Below, piece after piece: positions 38,398-49,575 of a stretch of 64,000 nucleotides of DNA. A program made the position numbers and the translations under genes. The first letter of the stretch is position 1, and the number at the start of each line of letters is the position of its first letter. Location: contig CAWJTQ010000010.1 in assembly GCA_963845695.1 (NCBI GenBank), forward strand, positions 1 to 64,000, in the 5' to 3' direction. A model generated the notes under the pieces. That model saw only the letters and a program-made list of their open reading frames with translations, ran no database searches and was not told the DNA's origin. The stretch comes from CAWJTV01 sp963845695. GTDB lineage: Bacteria > Planctomycetota > Planctomycetia > Isosphaerales > Isosphaeraceae.

Positions 38398-38690
38398 GAA
38401 CTTTTTTTCCCAGGCGCGGAGAATCGCGGAGTGAGGCTTCGAGACGTCTCGCGGCAACTCCCTACAGGTCATCCCTCGACCGAGGTGGCACACGATCGAA
38501 CGAATTGATCATAAGAGAAGGAACGGGAGATTACGATCGCAAGGGCTCCCCGATGATCCTCCTGGCTCCGTCCACTCGCTCCCTCGGTTTTTTCGGGTGG
38601 CTGATCTCGTGATTCCGCTCTGTATGTCGAATAATAATGTCATTGGGAAGAGGCAAGCCATCTTCTGAGGAATCATCGGGAGACGCGGAC

Positions 38691-39727
38691 ATGTCCGGGC
38701 AATCTATCGGGGAACCAGGAAATCGATTCCAGGCGATCGGGAGCGGGCACGCTCGGCGATCCGTCAACCGACGGGACTGGCTGCGGCTGGCGGGAAGCGC
38801 GGCCGTCGGGTACCGCGGCCTGGTGAGCGGCGCCACCTCCGCCGTGGCAGGGGACGAACCGAAGCCAGAGACCGTTGAGACCGCCGAGGAGGAGATCCGT
38901 CGCGCCGTGGCAATTGTGCAGAAGGCCACGGATCAAGAGGTTCGCACGGTCCAATCAGCCCACTACCAGGCCATCGGTGACGCTTCGGAGACGTTCATCA
39001 AGCTGACCCTGTCCGATTGCGAGCAGGTCGCGCTTGATTATCTGAAGCATTACCGCGACAGGGGATTCGATGTCAAGCTGCCCGATCGTCGCCTGATCTT
39101 GATCGTCTTCGAGGACGAACGTCCGTTCCTGAAGTATGCCGGCCGGGTACCGCGGGGACTGGCCGGATTCTACAGCCAGCGCACGAACTGGCTGGCTCTG
39201 TTCGATTTTCGGAACGCCCCGATGTTCACCGTCGCGGCCGGTCAGGATAACCGGGAGACGGTGACCCACGAAGCGACTCATCAACTGAACTTCAATTCCG
39301 GTGTGCTCGAACGATCCGGCGATGCACCTCACTCCATTTCCGAAGGGCTTGCAATGTATGGTGAGCGGCGCAAGCTCCATGGGCCGAGTGAACCCGGACA
39401 GATCAACCAGCGGCGGCTGATCGAGCTGTGCACTCCCAGCGACGGGTGGAGTGGATCCCCGTGGCGAATCTCATTGCGGAGAAGCCGAACTGGTATGCAG
39501 GGCAACCGGCTCGTCGCACGCTCGGTTACGCGGAGAGCTGGCTGCTGGTCCACCACCTGATGACGGATCCCGTCCGACTGCCGCAATTCCGGGCGTACCT
39601 GAAAACGCTCCGGAACCGGAAAGACCAACTGCACCGAGTGGACGATGCCAAGTCCCATTTCGGCGACCTGGAGCGACTGGACCAGGAGTTGCGCCAGGCG
39701 TCCGTCAAGCTGCTGCGAGCGCCCTGA
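38691..39727 (+). CDS. DUF1570 family (peptidase-like) exported protein (frameshift near 39425)
   Basis: The restored product is about 346 aa. The N-terminus has a twin-arginine-like motif, RRDWLRLAGSAAVG. The DUF1570 region includes LALFDFRNAP, then the metallopeptidase-like motif THEATHQLNFNSGV, then ISEGLAMYGE. After a one-base shift near 39425 it continues as VEWIPVANLIAEKPNW, then YAESWLLVHHLMTD and FRAYLKTL, the expected end. HEATH is of the zincin HExxH type, so a zinc peptidase is plausible but unproven. ATG 38691 is preceded by GGAGA; an ATG at 38637 is the alternative start. The giant membrane protein gene follows after 42 bp. Confidence 0.7.
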
Positions 39728-39769
39728 CGATGGATTCCCGATGTCCTGGGAGATCGGAGCTTCGAGACC

Positions 39770-42700
39770 ATGTCCACTGTGAGTTCGACGATCGAACCCC
39801 TGCTCTCGGCCGGCGAGCGCGACGAGCTGGGCCATCTGGATTACCTTTTCCAGCAAATGAAGGACCTGCTCGAACGGGGCCTGATCGCCGCGGATTCGTA
39901 CGCGACGGTCGTGGCTGAGGGTCAGCGCCGTCGCGAGGCCATCGAGCAGCAAGGGCAATACCAGGCCGCGATGGCGCGGGCCCGGGCGCTCGCCAGGAGT
40001 CGGCCGGGGGAAGCCCTGGAATGGGCCGACCGGGCCCGGCAGATCGATCCCTCTCAACTCGAAGCGTCGGTGATGACGATCGACCTGAGCTGGGAGATCG
40101 AGGAAGACGAGCGGGCCATCGCGGTGTGCACCGAGGCCGTGGAGCGATTCCCCCATCTCGAGCAGAAGCTCGACCGACTCCTCGCTTTGAGAACGGAGCG
40201 TGAGGAGGCGAGGCGCCGTAAGGCCGAACAACTCCAGCACGACCGCGACCTGGCCGACCGGCTCGATCACGCGCGGATCGCCATGGACGACCACCGCGAT
40301 GACGAGGCCGTCGCCCTTTGCCGAGAGGTCCTCGCCCTGCGGCCCCGCCAGGTGGAAGCCCTGACGATCGCCGCGTTCGCCCTTCAACGAATGGGCCGGC
40401 TCGACGAGGCGCTGGCGATGTACGAGACCCTCGAGAACTTGCAGCCGTCGATCGCGGTCTGGTCACGGTGGGTGCAGAGTATCCGAACCCGTCTGCGCGT
40501 CGAGCGACTGACCGGGATTTCTCCCGAGCTGGTCTCCTCCGGTCCCGGGTCCAGGAGTGCGGCGGGGGTCGCGATCGACGAGCCGCCGCCGTTCTCGTGG
40601 TCGAGCTTCGCCAGCGAGTTCCTCCAGGAGCACTGGCAGAAGCTGATCCTCTGTCTGGCGGTGCTCTTGATCGTGGTGAGCTCGACCGTGGCCGCACACC
40701 TCCTGCTGGGCCCCCTGCTCTGGTCGCCGGCCGGCAAGTGCGCGCTGGCACTCGTGGGGACGATGATGTTCGCCGCCCTCGGCGCGGGGCTGGTGCGATG
40801 GGGGGCCGAGCGGGCCGGCCAGATGATGCTGGTGGCCACCTTGATCATCGTGCCCATCCATTTCATGCTTGCGGGCGAGCTCAAGTTGCTGACGGAACCC
40901 TCCTCCTTTCGCCTGGTGCTCCTGGCCGTTGACGGGCTGGTGCTCGTGCGATTGGTGTGGATGGTGAGTGGGATGCTGGTGCCGCGCGACGAGGCGCGAT
41001 TCTTGACCATTGCGCTCTTGCTCCTGAGCGGCGGCAGCGCGGCGACTGCACCGGGGGCGGGCGTACCCTGGGGCTGGCAGTTCGCCGCGTTCCAGGCGCC
41101 GGCGGTTGTGTTCCTGGGCGCGGTCTGGGCCCTGGGAGCCCGGCGCTGGGGCGCGTCATCGGAAGCCCATCGCCAGTTCGCCACCCTCGTGCTGGGACTG
41201 CTGGGATTCGCGGGTCTGGCCTGCCTGATCCGCATCGGCGTCCATGTGCTCCACCTGGAGCCGGCTTGCTATGCGGGGCCGGTCATGATGGCCGCCATCG
41301 CCGTCGTCCACGGAGCCCGGCGGCTGGTTCCTTTCGAGCCGGATACTCGACGACTCGCCCTGATCGAACTCGGCGGCTACGCGCTCTCAGGGCTGGCCTT
41401 CGCCCTGGCGTTATCCTCGCCGCCCATCCATTCGGCGTTCTTCAGCGGGAACACGCTGGCCGTCAGTCTTCTGGGGTTTGCACTCTATGCCGTGTCGCTC
41501 CGGGAGAAGCGCCAGCCCGTCTTCCTCTACCTGACCATCGCCGCGCTGGTCTCCGCGCGCGTGGGCGCCCATTATTTCCTGGCCGACCGGATCCGCATGG
41601 CCATTGATGCGATCCGGGTCGCCCTCGGCTACCAGGAGTTCCTTCCCTGGCCGTTCCTGGCGCTCCTGGGACTGGTCCTCAATCCGGTGCTGGCCCTGCT
41701 CTCACTGGGGTTCTCCCGAGTCTGGAAGGATGAGAGGCTGGCGCGACATTGTCACTACATCGGCCTGCCCCTGGCGATCGCCGCCTGCGTTTTCAGCGGG
41801 TTCGAGCCGATGGCCGGCGCAATCGTCCTCTCGGGTTACACGATCGGGTTCGCCGTGGCGGTCTGGCTCTTTGCCGCGCCGTGGTTGACGTTCTTGACCA
41901 TCGGCGCGCTCACCGGCGCGGCGTATTTCGGATCGACCTTCATCCCCGGCGTGACCGTCGCCGACCAGGCGCTCCTGTCTGCCACGCTCGCCTGGGTCTG
42001 CTGGCTCGTCTGCAAGACGTTGCGGCGCCTCGACGTGGACGAGGTGTACGCACTCCCCTGGACCATGGCCGCACGCGCACTTTCCACCCTGGCCCTGCTC
42101 GTGGCTACGCTGTTCATCGCCGCCAAGGGGCCGAACTCGATCGGCGCGGCGGGCGCGTTCGCGATGGTGGTGAGCCTCACCCTCCTGTTGAACCGCGAAC
42201 GACCTTGGATCGTCCGGGCTGGCGTGACGCTGGTGAGCCTTGTCGAGTTGACGATCTGCGGCTTATCCCTCGCGACGGGCGGGGTGAACCTCTTCGCCGC
42301 GGATTACGGCCTCCTCCTCGTCGGCGATGCACTGGGATTTCTGGCCGCGGCCGAGGTGCTCCGCCTTGCGTTGCGTGCGGTCGCGATCCCGGCCGCCCGG
42401 ACACCGATCGGCATCACGCCGCATCCCGGCGCGGCTGCGGTTTTTGTGAGCATTCTGCCGCGGTTCGTCATCCTCCTGACGTTCGTTGCCGACTGGCTGG
42501 CCCTCCGCAATCTCGGAGTCTCCTGGGTTTCGGGACTGGTCTGGTTGCTCGGCGCACCTGCCCTCATCGGGACGACGCGGTTCGTGAAACGGTCGGGTTT
42601 GGTCTACCTGGGGCTGGCTCAGCTCGTCGCGGGCGTGCTCGACCTCTCCGACTGGCCGATCACCTGGACCCAGCCCGGGCTGGCGGCGGGATGGCTCGCG

Positions 42701-45630
42701 GTGGTGACCGGACTGCTGGCCCTGTCGCTGTGGCTGGCGGGCGTTGTCATACGTCGGCGAGAATGGTCCGACTTCTACGCCGTGCCCTGCTTGAATATGA
42801 GCCTGTTCCTGACGGCTGCCGGACTCGGCCTGGCCGTCGGATCCCGGGTCATGACGGTGTCCGCATACCGGTTCGGCGTGCTCGCTCTCGCCCTGACCGC
42901 GACGGTGACGATGCTGCTGGCGCGGACCCTGCGTCAGGCGGGGCTGACCTACGCCGCCGTGTTTCACGTCGTGGCCGCGACGTACCTGGTCCTGTTCAGC
43001 GTCGGGAACAACGACCCGAGGATGGCGTTTGTGCTCGGCCTGACCGCGGTGGTCGAGGCGATCGTCCTCTGGGCGGTCGCGTTTGGTTGTGAGACGCTGG
43101 GAGGCGATTGGGTCCGGTCGTGTGCTCGCCCGCTCTACCACTGGACCGTGGCGCTGACGGTCCTGGGCATTCTGCTGGCGGATCGCTCATCCGTGACGAT
43201 GGCGGTGGCGGCCCTGGCGTTCCTCCTGACGGTCAAGAGCCTGGCACGTGCCGAGTGGCTCTATGGCGTGGTGGCCGCGCTGGGCGCGGCGTGTTATTTC
43301 CGATGGCTGGCCACGATGCCGGCGATTGAGGTGATCGGCTTCGCGATGGGCTCGGCCTTCGCGCTCTGGACGGTCGGCGTCTTGATCCAACGATCGAACG
43401 CCGCCCTCTGCGCCCGGCTGGCGCTGCGGCCGCTCGACTACGAGTATCCCTTGTTCCATACGTCGATCGTCGCCGGGCTGATGGCTCTCGCCTTGAGGGT
43501 GACCCTGAGCCTGGATCAGAAGATCGCCTGGACGGCGCATCCCTGGTTGCCGCTGGGGCTGTCTCTGCTATCGATCGTGATGCTCCGGGCGTATCCGCGT
43601 CGCGAGTGGGTCCACGCGGGGCTGGCGTTCCTGGTCTGGAGCGTGGTTGCGGTGATCGCGCCCTCGTTGACCTTGGGGAGCTCGCTGGCGATGGCCGGCA
43701 TGGTCCTGGCGCTGGGGCTTTCGATCCTGGAGCGCGTGGCCCGGACGCACGAAGCCAACCTTGCGCCCGGCTGGGCGTGGTCGATGCGGGATATGTCCCG
43801 GTCGTGCGGAACTGGGCGCTGGTGCTCTTCGGGCTGACGACGGTCCTGACGATCGGCATCGTGGTCGGCGGGATGGGCGCGACGATGCTGGGGCATGAGT
43901 TGATCCGGATGAGTTCTTCGACCGCGGACTGGTGGATCCTGCTGGCGACGGTCGGGCTGGCCTCGTTCTTCATCGTCATCGAGGGGGCGGATCCCGAGGG
44001 TTGGGCGGCGGCGGAGCCCGAGTATGTCTTGATCGGCCTGCACTGGATCGGGGTACTGGCCCTGTGGTGGCTGGGAGTGGCATCCTCGCCGATGGTCACG
44101 CGGCTCCCGTCGTCGTTCGACTATTATCCCACCGTCACGTCAATGGCCGCACTGGCCGCGGTCTTGTTCTGGCGAAGGTTCACCTGGGGCGAGAGCTGGC
44201 AGGAGCTGAGCTGGCTGGGGGATGTCCGCTCGGAGCGATCGAGCCGCGCGATGTCGTACCAGGCGTGCCTCCTGGCGATCCTGGCCGTTGCCTTCACGGG
44301 CGGGACGGTCGCGTTGACCACCGTCGCGTCCCTGTTTCTGTCCGCCCTCACCCTGGGATTCGGAGGCCTGACGCTCGGCTCGCCGATCGTGGCCGGCATG
44401 GGGAGCCTGGCCTTCGCGGGTGCCTGGTCGTTCGCCGGCCCGCTCGCGGCCCGCCGGCTAGGCTATGGCGGATTCGCGATGGAGGGGACCTGGGGCGCCT
44501 CGGGCGCCATCGCGGCCGCATTCCAGCTCTGGTGGCTGGCCGGACTGCTCCGCCTCGAGGGATCGAGTTCCAGGACGAAAGGCGCGCTTCCGGTTTCGGA
44601 TTCCGGCCTTTCCCTCCGATACAAACTGGCCGAAGCCATGGAGGGCGTTGCGTCGGCGTCCGCGTTGCTGGCGGGGGCGGTCGTGCTGGCGGCCGGGACC
44701 CAGGCCGCGGCCCTCGGGGCATGGGGGACATTCGCGGGAGTTGGCGTCCTGCTGGCGGCTGCGGTGCTGCATATCCTGCTGGTACCCCGATGGCGGACGG
44801 AGTGGCTGGTCTACCTGGCACACGCGCTGATGATCGGAGCCTACATCGACTTCCGGCTGGCCTTCCCGATGTCGACGGCCGCGGACGCGGCGATCTTGAC
44901 GCTACTGGGCTACATCGACCTGGCCCTCTCCGAGGCACTGACGCGGCTCCAGGGACCGGAATACTACGTCCGCCCGACGCGGTATGTCTCACTGATCCTG
45001 CCGTTGTTGCCGCTGCTCCAGTTCCTCCAGACGGGTGTGCGGGATGGGGTGAGCCTCTTGTACCTCTCGGCCGCGGCGACGTTCTATGCGGTGGCTTGCG
45101 CCGAGATGCGATGGAAGTGGCTGGGCTACGGGGCGGCCGTCTTCTGCAATGCGGCCCTGTGGGTCACCTGGAGCCGGATGGGCTGGATGCTGACCGACCA
45201 TCCCCAGTTCTACCTGGTCCCGGTGGGCCTCTCGACCATCCTCTTCGCCGAGGTCAACCGCGAGCTCGGCCGGGACACGGTCAACGCGATCCGGACGGTC
45301 GGACTGATCATCGTCTACGCCTCGCTGGCCGCGCCTATCTGGCAGTTCGACAGCTTCGGCGCCTGGCTGACGCTTTTGCTGGTCTCGCTCCTGGGCATCT
45401 TCGCCGGCATCGGCCTGCGATTGCAGACGTTCCTCTGGCTGGGACTGACCACCTTCGTACTCGACGTGGTCTACGAGATGGGACGAGTGAGCCTCGATTA
45501 CGCCTTCGCCAAGTGGGCGATCATGCTGGTCCTGGGAATCTCCCTGGTGATGTTCGTGGCGCTGAATGAGAAGAAGCGGATCGTCAGCACGATGCTCGCG
45601 TATTACGCACGGGCGCGGACGTGGGAGTAA
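39770..45630 (+). CDS. Giant polytopic membrane protein with N-terminal TPR-like region (frameshift near 43770)
   Basis: The restored product is about 1950 aa. Residues 1-290 are soluble and helical, with TPR-like units (ALEWADRARQIDPSQLEAS, then EAVALCREVLALRPRQVEAL and LDEALAMYETLENLQPS). The remaining about 1650 residues are almost continuous membrane helices, roughly forty by eye, in short repeats of Gly/Ala/Leu with Trp-Arg loops. The frame changes once near 43770: NLAPGW is followed by VVDAGYVPVVRNWALVLFG in the next frame, then uninterrupted to 45630. I recognise no transporter or enzyme family. Such very large planctomycete membrane proteins are uncharacterised. Confidence 0.65.
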
Positions 45631-45635
45631 GCCCC

Positions 45636-46054
45636 ATGGAAGTCGGAACGAACGCCAAGGTCAACCGAGGTTCTTCCGAATACCTCGCGCTCCTTCCGCG
45701 TTTCCCCCGCGGCCGATCCGCAGCGATCACGAACACCGTCGGTTTCTTGAGGTCGTCAACAGCCTTCTCGACCGGCCCACGCTCACCTCCGACGAGGAGG
45801 ATTACCTCGACGTTCTCGGACTGCTCATCGCCGACTACGAGGACTCGATCTACGAGCATCCCGAATTCACCCCCGTGGAGCGGCTCCGCCACCTGATGGA
45901 GGAGCATGGCTTGACCCAGGCCGAACTCGCCCGACGCACGGGCGTCGCCGTGACGTCCCTCTCCGACATCCTCAACGGCAAGCGGCGGATCAGCCCCAGA
46001 GTCCGCGCGAAGTTCGCGGAATGCTTCGGGGTCTCGGCGTCGTTCTTCGCGTGA
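45636..46054 (+). CDS. HigA-like HTH (XRE) transcriptional regulator/antitoxin (frameshift near 45705)
   Basis: The restored product is about 139 aa. The C-terminal half is an XRE helix-turn-helix: LMEEHGLTQAELARRTGVAV followed by SLSDILNGKRRISPRVRAKF. Before it stands the acidic segment LTSDEEDYLDVLGLLIADYE typical of HigA antitoxins. The N-terminus MEVGTNAKVNRGSSEYLALL joins it after a shift in a C-run near 45705. GGGAG precedes ATG 45636. HigA normally follows a HigB toxin. Here the preceding gene is the membrane protein, so this appears to be an orphan regulator. It probably binds its own promoter region. Confidence 0.75.
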
Positions 46055-46126
46055 AACTTGCTCGTCTGATGGCGGTTTGCTCCACCTCAGGAAGTGAAGA
46101 GTCACTGGCTGCCCAGCATCGGCATA

Positions 46127-46802
46127 TCAGGAAGATAGTCCCGCCAGCCATGGGGCAATCGCCCCTCGCCCCTCCTCGACTCCGAGTGCCTCCAACCGCC
46201 TGGCGAAACGCTCCAGCTTAGCCTCGGCGACAGAGATGGCCACGCGCAACTCGTCCGGACTGACCAACCACCGAGCCACCGGCGTATCCGACTCATGAGG
46301 CTCGCTGAGAACCAGCCGCTCGCCATCATAGCGGATCGAAAGCCACGGATGGCCGATCCAGAGCATCCCCCACTCCGACCCCCGGTAACCCGCAGCCTCC
46401 CGCCATTCGGCGATGTTCCTGAGATCGGAACAGCACCTCGGCTCGACCACCACCTCGCCGCTGCTGAGAAGAGCCAGGCCACCGGCCAGGGCCGGCGTCT
46501 CGTCGGCAAGGGTGAGAACGTCGAGGCTGCGACTTTCCGGGACAAGGTTGCGGAGAATCCTCAAGAGTGTCTCCGGGTCGTCCAGGTCACAGACCGAAAC
46601 ATGCCAGGAGGCGAGACAGATCGGGTTCAACCCGGTGATCCCGGAGTCGGCCAGGCTGTCGCGCCAGTAGCGACTGGACGACTCGAGCTCCTCGAGACCC
46701 GAGCCGGACGGTGGGGGGGTGGTAACCAGTCGCGAAAGTGGCCGGTTCCAGTTCGAGGACCGGGACGCGTTCGATATCGCGGAGCAAGGTCAGGCTGGTC
46801 AT
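46127..46802 (-). CDS. Hypothetical protein (probable frameshift near 46707)
   Basis: The secure part is the last 167 residues: LASWHVSVCDLDDPETLLRI, then LDVLTLADETPALAGGLALL, then GSEWGMLWIGHPWLSIRYDG, and a helical end. It is soluble, without a signal peptide. A plausible N-terminus MTSLTLLRDIERVPVLELEP starts at 46802 and joins through ESSSRYWRDSLADSGITGL after a one-base change in a run of seven G near 46707. Family unknown. It converges with the HigA-like gene. Confidence 0.5.
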
Positions 46803-47146
46803 CGACGGTGACTCCAAAACCTCGGCCCGATTGTCTGAAGAAGGTGCCGTCCCAGTTTCGAAATCGCATTCGCAGGGTGGGTGCAATCCACCATCCGGCC
46901 TGGGTTTGCTGTAGGTTGCACCAACCCGATACCCGATGGCATTTACCCATTTCGACCCCCATCGATCTCGGGCCAGGCGCGCCTGGCCAGCGGCCTGGCC
47001 CCATTGTGCCCTGGCTCAACCCCGGCGTAAAGCGCTCCAGAAATAATTTTTTTGGAATCCCAAAAACCCGGTGAACCGAACGGCTGGTTGGACCGACTAG
47101 CTAGAGGAAGTCCTTGTGGAGGCATGGCACGTCGGAAAGGTGTCTC
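46803..47146. other. Intergenic region upstream of the sigma-factor gene
   Basis: It contains a perfect 18-bp palindrome, GGCCAGGCGCGCCTGGCC, at 46971-46988. It also has a GGTGGGTGCAA-type repeat near 46877 with a related GGTTGCACC near 46914, and a T-rich run at 47046-47052. No gene is seen. Confidence 0.6.
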
Positions 47147-47697
47147 ATGGCTCGAGAATCGGAATCGCTCACGGACGAGATCCTGGTTCTGGACTGCCAG
47201 AGCGGCAGTCTTGGTGCGTTGGAGTCGCTGGTTTCTCGATGGCAGAAGCGGCTCTGGCGTCACGCCTACTGCCTGACCGGGGACGCCGAGGCGGCCTGGG
47301 ACGTGACCCAGGAAAGCTGGCTGGGCATCATTCGAGGCATCGCTCAGCTCAGCGATCCCGGCGATTCCCGGACTGGGCGTTTCGGATCGTGACCCACAAG
47401 GCCAGCGACTGGCTGCGGCAGCGGAAGAAGACGCGGCAGCCGGCAGAAGGGGAACTGGAGGACCGGCCAGTCGGCGACGGTCCGCGGGCACGCGAGACCG
47501 CGATTGATCTCTTCAGCGTGCTGATGCGGTTGCCCACGGAGCAGAGATCCGTCCTCAGCCTGTATTACATCGAGGGATTCGGCATCGCCGAGGTCGCCAG
47601 CAGCCTGGGGATCCCGGAGGGCACCGTGAAGTCGCGGCTGCATTCGGCGCGTGCCGCGTTCAAGGAGTTGTGGCCGTCGGCCGGTGATCGGGGTTAG
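47147..47697 (+). CDS. ECF-type RNA polymerase sigma factor (frameshift near 47360)
   Basis: The restored product is about 183 aa. Region 2: GALESLVSRWQKRLWRHAYC followed by DVTQESWLGIIRGIAQLSDP. Region 4: MRLPTEQRSVLSLYYIEGFG followed by IAEVASSLGIPEGTVKSRLH. The joining piece FPDWAFRIVTHKASDWLRQR lies in the second frame, so one base is lost or gained near 47360. ATG 47147 has GGAAAGG upstream. Two tiny downstream frames encode a membrane protein, the usual place of an anti-sigma or sigma-linked sensor. Confidence 0.85.
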
Positions 47698-47730
47698 GAC
47701 CCCCCGCCGCCCGACCGGGGAGAATCGACC

Positions 47731-47808
47731 ATGTCCGACGAGATCGTCAGAAAAATCCTCGATGAGATCGAACAGGATTCCGGCGCGAGGACTCACTCCG
47801 ACGGATGA
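47731..47808 (+). CDS. 25-residue peptide, or N-terminus of the next gene
   Basis: It reads MSDEIVRKILDEIEQDSGAR and stops within ATGA, overlapping the next ATG. In similar small membrane proteins such an acidic helical start is part of one polypeptide, so this may be the true N-terminus cut off by an indel. Alternatively it is a coupled leader peptide. Confidence 0.45.
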   Translation: MSDEIVRKILDEIEQDSGARTHSDG

Positions 47809-48131
47809 TCGCCAGCGCCTTCGAGGCCCGGATGCGCATCTATACGCTGATCGTCGGGATCATCATCGTGGCGGCCATGGCCGCCGCGGTGTGGCTGGCG
47901 ATCCTCTTCTTCGGGACGGAGGAGATCCGCGACATGATCCTGTACGCCACGCTGTTCAACACGTGCATGCTGGCCATCGCATCGGTGCGGTTATTCCTCT
48001 GGCAGCTCCTGCTGCGGCAGGGCGTGATGCGCGAGATCAAGCGTCTCGAACTCCGGCTCGTCGAGCTGGCGAAATCCTCCGGCGCGGATCCGGCGAGCCC
48101 GAGGGAGCAACAGGACGCGCCCGATTCCTGA
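47805..48131 (+). CDS. Small two-helix membrane protein downstream of sigma factor
   Basis: The product is 108 aa. There are two membrane helices (YTLIVGIIIVAAMAAAVWLA and MILYATLFNTCMLAIASVRL), then LFLWQLLLRQGVMREIKRLE and a cytoplasmic helix (LRLVELA). The pattern resembles planctomycete DUF6768-type proteins encoded after ECF sigma factors. It could sequester or sense for the sigma factor, but no zinc anti-sigma motif is present. Its ATG overlaps the preceding stop (ATGA). Confidence 0.6.
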   Translation: MIASAFEARMRIYTLIVGIIIVAAMAAAVWLAILFFGTEEIRDMILYATLFNTCMLAIASVRLFLWQLLLRQGVMREIKRLELRLVELAKSSGADPASPREQQDAPDS

Positions 48132-48221
48132 CCCCGCGCGACCGGCTCGCAGCGATCCGATCGAGGCGCGCGATCACCAGGCTGATGAATTTCGACTTTT
48201 AACCATGTCATTCAAAGGACA

Positions 48222-49478
48222 ATGGCCATGATCCCGATCACGGATGTGGACCTGACGAAGCCGGCCTTCCAGGCCGACCCGTATCCGACGTATGCTCGAT
48301 GGCGTGCCGAGGCGCCGGTCTGCCGCGCGAGGATGCCGGACAGGCAGGTCGCCTGGCTCGTCACGCGGTACGACGACGCAGTCACTGTGTTGAAGGACCC
48401 GCGATTCGGCACCGATCGAGAGAAGATCCTGACACCGGAGCAGGCCGCCCGGTTGCCCTGGATGCCGGGCGTGTTCAAGGTGCTCACGCGTAACATGCTC
48501 AACCTGGACGAGCCCGACCATACTCGGCTGCGGGGCCTGGTTCACATGGCGTTCACGCCCCGGCTGATCGCGAACATGCTCGAGCGCATCCAGACGCTGA
48601 CGGACGAGCTGCTCGACGCGGTCCAGTCCCGGGGACGCATGGACCTGATCCGCGATTACGCGCTGCCGCTGCCGACGACCATCATTGCCGAGATGATGGG
48701 CGTGCCGGTCCAGGACCGGCACAAGTTCCACCGATGGTCGAATGCCCTCGTGTCGTCCTCGGGGTCCAACTGGGGAATGCTGACGATGCTACCCCCGCTG
48801 TGGGCGTTCCTGCGTTACATCCGCAAGCTGGTCAAGATCCGGCAAGAGGATCCCCGAGACGACCTGGTCAGCGCGCTGGTCCACGCGCGGGAGGCCGGCG
48901 GCCGATTGAGTGAGGACGAATTGCTGGCGATGATCTTCCTGCTGCTGGTGGCCGGCCATGAGACGACTGTCAACTTGATCGGCAATGGCGTGCTGGCCCT
49001 GCTGGAGCATCCCGATCAGATGGAAACGTTGCGCGACGACCCCGAGCTGATCAAGCCGGCCGTCGAGGAACTGCTGCGCTACGACGCTCCGGTGCAGTTG
49101 GCGAGCGAGCGCTATGCCCGTGAGGAGATCACGATCGCCGGCGTGACGATCGCGCCGGGCGAGATGGTGCACGCCCTGCTGGGTTCGGCCAACCGGGACG
49201 AGCGGCAATTCGAGCGTCCCGATGACCTGGACATCACGCGCGAGCCGAACCGGCATCTGGCGTTTGGCCAGGGGGTGCACTATTGCGTCGGCGCGCCGCT
49301 GGCCCGCATGGAGGGGCAGATCGCCATCAATACGCTGCTGCGCCGATTCCCCGACCTCAGATTGGCCGTACCACCGCAGGCCCTGCGCCGTCGGCCCGGC
49401 CTGGGCCTGCGGGGCCTGGCGTCGCTGCCACTGGCGTTCTCCCGGCGAGGCGCCCCGGTCCTCTCGATGGCTCGGTAG
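48222..49478 (+). CDS. Cytochrome P450
   Basis: The product is 418 aa, typical of soluble bacterial P450s. Hallmarks: I-helix AGHETT at 244-249, ExxR as EELLR (E282-R285), PxR-like segment ASERYARE, and heme loop FGQGVHYCVG with Cys355 as the thiolate ligand. The N-terminus has DPYPTYARWRAEAPV. It most resembles the CYP107-type broad-substrate monooxygenases. No ferredoxin or reductase gene is adjacent, and no biosynthetic cluster is seen, so substrate and redox partner are unknown. AAGGA precedes the ATG. Confidence 0.93.
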   Translation: MAMIPITDVDLTKPAFQADPYPTYARWRAEAPVCRARMPDRQVAWLVTRYDDAVTVLKDPRFGTDREKILTPEQAARLPWMPGVFKVLTRNMLNLDEPDHTRLRGLVHMAFTPRLIANMLERIQTLTDELLDAVQSRGRMDLIRDYALPLPTTIIAEMMGVPVQDRHKFHRWSNALVSSSGSNWGMLTMLPPLWAFLRYIRKLVKIRQEDPRDDLVSALVHAREAGGRLSEDELLAMIFLLLVAGHETTVNLIGNGVLALLEHPDQMETLRDDPELIKPAVEELLRYDAPVQLASERYAREEITIAGVTIAPGEMVHALLGSANRDERQFERPDDLDITREPNRHLAFGQGVHYCVGAPLARMEGQIAINTLLRRFPDLRLAVPPQALRRRPGLGLRGLASLPLAFSRRGAPVLSMAR

Positions 49479-49575
49479 CCGGCCTGGCTGCCATCGGGAA
49501 CGGCTCCCGTCGAATGGGGGTCCCTGGGTCGTCGAGATTCCGAGTCACCCGGACGCCGGGTTGGTCCGCGTTCGT

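Larger units (their letters stand above)
37819..38690. other. Intergenic region carrying a candidate small RNA gene
   Basis: No protein-coding frame is convincing on either strand. The minus strand holds the promoter, RNA and terminator listed separately. A pair of similar motifs (CTGCCGTCTCCGCG at 38150 and CAGCCGTTTCCGCG at 38208) and an AT-rich stretch at 37905-37955, likely the promoter region of the beta-helix gene, are the only other features. Confidence 0.6.

Noticed and set aside
40957..45569. Several long Arg/Gly-rich open frames on both strands
   Set aside because: Shadows of the giant membrane protein gene created by high GC content.
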